From PVC group bacterium (GTDB lineage Bacteria; GCA-001730085; JADFSZ01): 7,837 bases of DNA. The position numbers and the translations under genes were made by a program. The notes beneath the pieces are model-generated. The model had not been told where the DNA came from, did not search any database, and saw only the letters and a list, made by a program, of their open reading frames with translations. Shown in pieces: positions 5,974 through 7,837 of this stretch. Location of the stretch: assembly GCA_022560555.1 (NCBI GenBank), contig JADFSZ010000080.1:1-7837 (forward strand), in the 5' to 3' direction. How positions within the stretch are numbered: the first letter of the stretch is position 1; every line of letters starts with the position of its first letter.

Positions 5974-6771
5974 TTACAGAGATTTTCTCTTTTTCAAGAA
6001 ACCAACCAGACCTGCGCCCAAAAGCACAAGACTCGCCGGTTCAGGAACGGGTGCTGTTCCTGTCAAAGGATCTTGACTAGTGAAATCCCATATATCACCG
6101 CCATCTATAAAAATACTCGACGTTAATCCAAACTGAGCCCCTGTGATAGGGTTCGTGAACCAGTCGATACCGGTATTATTCGTAGTGAACACGAAAGTGG
6201 CCGCTGCGGTAATATCGCTGTTCGGACCTGTACCATCGGCTCCAAGCGGATTCGTACCCGAAATTGGATCCTTTACTGTCGTTTCATAGAACAGTGATTC
6301 AAGTTCGGCCAAAAGTGTAGCACCGACGTTACCGTCACCAAATGATGCCTCCGCAGCCGCAAGCGATGAATTGTCGATATCGCTTGTATCCAACCACATG
6401 TCCAACACGGCATCCCAAGAGGCAACTCCACCTCCCACAACACTATCCAACGTTAACGTGAATTCACCATCGATAAATTCACCGGTAGAGAATCCTGATA
6501 CCCACCAACTTGTATCAAGGGCTCCAGTAATAACCACAACACCGCCGATAATTTCGGCAGGCGCTCTTTGAATCGTGGTCACCTTATAGAAACCTTTGAT
6601 TTCATCAGGAACTCCGGATGTAAACCCAGTTTGATCAGGGATGTATTCCCAGTTAGTGTACTTGAAAAAGTACTGATAGCCTTGTTCAAGCTGAAACGAA
6701 ACAGCGTGAGCTGTTCCTGCTACAGACAGAACACAGATAGCTAACAAAATAGCAAATAAGTTTTTTTTCAT
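5974..6771 (-). CDS. PEP-CTERM sorting-domain protein (exosortase substrate), otherwise unrecognised
   Basis: 265 residues from the ATG at 6771, chosen over an upstream in-frame ATG (6855) because AAAGGAGGTG precedes it with 7 nt after GGAGG and because MKKNLFAILLAICVLS is a classic signal peptide, likely cut after AHA (residue 23). The C-terminus is the PEP-CTERM tripartite signal: VPEP (242-245), a hydrophobic segment SLVLLGAGLVGF (247-258) and a basic tail KKRKSL. Such proteins are recognised by an exosortase in the inner membrane, lose the tail and reach the surface, usually in strains making exopolysaccharide. The mature body (24-241) is acidic, cysteine-free and rich in Thr, Gly and Asp. 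It repeats a loose (D/N)P(I/L)(S/T)G(T/A) motif at 168, 207 and 234. I recognise no catalytic motif. No exosortase gene is in the window. Transcription appears sigma-54 dependent. Confidence 0.92.
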   Translation of the reverse strand: MKKNLFAILLAICVLSVAGTAHAVSFQLEQGYQYFFKYTNWEYIPDQTGFTSGVPDEIKGFYKVTTIQRAPAEIIGGVVVITGALDTSWWVSGFSTGEFIDGEFTLTLDSVVGGGVASWDAVLDMWLDTSDIDNSSLAAAEASFGDGNVGATLLAELESLFYETTVKDPISGTNPLGADGTGPNSDITAAATFVFTTNNTGIDWFTNPITGAQFGLTSSIFIDGGDIWDFTSQDPLTGTAPVPEPASLVLLGAGLVGFLKKRKSL

Positions 6772-6778
6772 TGTTACA

Positions 6779-6788
6779 CCTCCTTTCC
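6779..6788 (-). promoter_or_regulatory. Consensus Shine-Dalgarno of the PEP-CTERM gene
   Basis: Minus-strand AAAGGAGGTG matches the 16S anti-Shine-Dalgarno consensus almost completely, with 7 nt between GGAGG and the ATG at 6771. It decides the start and suggests high translation. Confidence 0.85.
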
Positions 6789-6827
6789 CTATAATCTCGT
6801 TTTTTCTTATCATTTGGGAGATGGAAG

Positions 6828-6844
6828 AGCAATCGTGATGCCAA
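6828..6844 (-). promoter_or_regulatory. Sigma-54 (RpoN) promoter of the PEP-CTERM gene
   Basis: The minus strand reads TTGGCATCACGATTGCT: GG at 6841-6842 and GC at 6829-6830, separated by exactly 10 nt. It matches consensus TGGCACG-N4-TTGCW at TGGCA and at all of TTGCT. Transcription should start near 6817, leaving a leader of about 45 nt with the Shine-Dalgarno sequence inside. Sigma-54 control of PEP-CTERM genes, through a PrsK/PrsR-type two-component system, is known for the family in other bacteria. Confidence 0.8.
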
Positions 6845-7136
6845 AAACGACACAATTTGTAAACAGTTAATAAATATAAAGTTATGGATAATATGTTCCC
6901 CTTGCATTTCTACTAAAACTGCCTGCCTTTGTTGATTAGAGCAAACAGAACAATTACCTCTACGAAGATTCAGTTTTGTAATCGATGTAACTATTTTATT
7001 ATTAGTATTTTATGGAAAATACGGGACGGAATTTGTGAATGTTGAAGGAATACGACATGTTTGTCGATCTCAACGTATATATATAGACAAGATCTAAGTC
7101 AAATTAAGATAAGGCTATATGGGAACCAATCTCAAG
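6845..7136. other. Upstream regulatory spacer between the HAD gene and the PEP-CTERM gene
   Basis: About 290 bp, AT-rich, with no supported gene on either strand. Its main structure is the dyad at 7039-7076, at a distance typical for an activator of a sigma-54 promoter. A TA-alternating run (about 7076-7086) adjoins the dyad. I saw no strong terminator for the HAD gene entering from the right. Confidence 0.45.
7039..7076. promoter_or_regulatory. Nested inverted repeat, candidate enhancer site for the sigma-54 promoter
   Basis: Inner arms CGACA (7053-7057) and TGTCG (7062-7066) are separated by 4 bp. Outer arms ATGTTGA (7039-7045) and TCAACGT (7070-7076) pair with one G-T wobble. The inner dyad centre is about 220 bp upstream of the -24/-12 element, within the usual range for NtrC-family activators. 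The binding protein is unknown and the role is inferred from position only. Confidence 0.35.
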
Positions 7137-7802
7137 CTATGCTGGACGCGGGGGCCGTTTTTGAAGATCATGGATCAAGCTTTCTGCTTCAGGCAAAGTA
7201 TCTTTGATCCAATCCGCTTCCACAAGATAGCGCCCCGGAAGACTGGTCGTGAGCGCGATACAAGACAAGCCCGCCTGCTTCGCGGATCGGATTCCGTACG
7301 GGGCATTTTCAATAACAAGAATCTCACGAGCCGGCAAGTCTAAGGCTTTCACAGCTTTCTGATAAGGCTCCGGATGCGGCTTTCCAAAGGATACATCCGT
7401 TCCTGTAACGATAACGTGAAAATATTTCCGGAATGTTTTGGGAAGTAATTTTTCGACTTCCGGGCGGGACGTTCCTGTCACCAAGCCCAGCAACAGGCCT
7501 TTTTGAAAAAATCGGGTCACACAATTTTCGGCATGAGGAAAGAAATCCGCGGGGGAAAGGCCTTTAAATATTTTCTCTTTGGCGGACAAGAGTTTTCGGA
7601 TATTTTCAGGGCTTGAGGATTGATGATTTTTTTCTAATATTTCCTTTGCGGTAATTTGGCCTTGTTCTCCTTCGCGTTTATAAATATCCAGTTTAGAAAC
7701 AGTGATATTGTTTTGTCTGAACGCTTCCGCCCACGATTCAAAGTGAGACGGCATGCTGTCCATAATCACACCGTCCATATCTAAGATGACTCCACGAACC
7801 AT
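7137..7802 (-). CDS. HAD-superfamily hydrolase, beta-phosphoglucomutase-like subfamily
   Basis: 221 residues forming a Rossmann-like core with a small helical cap between motifs I and II. Motif I is DMDGVIMDS (8-16, nucleophile Asp8 and acid/base Asp10), motif II VTGTSR (108-113, Thr109), motif III Lys141 in FGKPHPEPY, and motif IV VIENAPYGIRSAKQAG (163-178, Glu165 followed by Asn rather than Asp). All catalytic positions are filled. Likely a small-molecule phosphatase (sugar phosphate or phosphoglycolate type) or phosphoglucomutase; the substrate cannot be read from sequence. The ATG at 7802 is placed 8 codons before the DxD motif, as usual. A GGAG lies 12 nt upstream, rather far. The frame stays open to the window edge, so a longer start is not excluded, but the added residues would be unusual. 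A TAA in another frame at 7804-7806 may be the end of the preceding gene, 1 bp away. Confidence 0.9.
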   Translation of the reverse strand: MVRGVILDMDGVIMDSMPSHFESWAEAFRQNNITVSKLDIYKREGEQGQITAKEILEKNHQSSSPENIRKLLSAKEKIFKGLSPADFFPHAENCVTRFFQKGLLLGLVTGTSRPEVEKLLPKTFRKYFHVIVTGTDVSFGKPHPEPYQKAVKALDLPAREILVIENAPYGIRSAKQAGLSCIALTTSLPGRYLVEADWIKDTLPEAESLIHDLQKRPPRPA

Positions 7803-7837
7803 CTTAGGAATCGTCTCCGCGATGATGAACGGTACCG

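Noticed and set aside
6772-6855. Longer N-terminus for the PEP-CTERM protein from 6855
   Set aside because: It would start upstream of the predicted transcription start, bury the signal peptide and ignore the perfect Shine-Dalgarno sequence.
7804-7837. Possible C-terminal end of an upstream minus-strand gene (TAA at 7804-7806)
   Set aside because: Only about 10 codons are visible and no product can be recognised, so it is not listed as a gene; it remains the likeliest reading of the window edge.

Overview
The window looks like chromosomal DNA of a Gram-negative-type (diderm) environmental bacterium with moderately AT-rich intergenic regions. Evidence for a diderm is a PEP-CTERM sorting-signal protein (exosortase substrate) behind a textbook sigma-54 promoter. 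A Cys4 bL28 and a recG-manC-yqgF-TPR/protease order would fit deep-branching lineages such as Omnitrophota, but that placement is a guess from gene style, not from a search. There are no phage, transposon, CRISPR or defence genes, and most of the window is housekeeping.

Layout. At the left edge is a minus-strand tRNA-Arg(CCG) (47-120), then a short spacer with two degenerate 7-bp-period repeat tracts. From 258 to 5303 four minus-strand genes are packed in transcription order: recG, manC (GDP-mannose synthesis), yqgF/ruvX (overlapping the manC stop by ATGA) and an exported TPR protein with a C-terminal HExxH metallopeptidase domain. A 69-bp gap between recG and manC holds a weak terminator-like hairpin and a possible near-leaderless promoter, so the block may be two transcription units. 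recG is divergent from plus-strand rpmB (bL28). Between them lie promoter-like elements and five 17-bp tandem repeats whose first copy supplies the recG Shine-Dalgarno sequence.

Right part. After rpmB, a strong hairpin terminator faces the end of a minus-strand PEP-CTERM protein gene (5974-6771). That gene has a perfect GGAGG ribosome binding site and a GG-N10-GC sigma-54 promoter; a dyad about 220 bp upstream is a candidate activator site. Last, a minus-strand HAD phosphatase of the beta-phosphoglucomutase-like type runs to 7802; the gene preceding it lies outside the window.

How the genes relate. recG and yqgF belong to DNA repair and RNA/DNA processing, while rpmB and the tRNA belong to translation. 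manC supplies GDP-mannose for surface polysaccharide, and PEP-CTERM proteins are usually tied to exopolysaccharide production, so these two could meet at the cell surface, though nothing here proves it. I see no clearly new system. The items most worth a second look are the repeat-embedded recG ribosome binding site, the sigma-54-controlled PEP-CTERM gene and the TPR/gluzincin protein.
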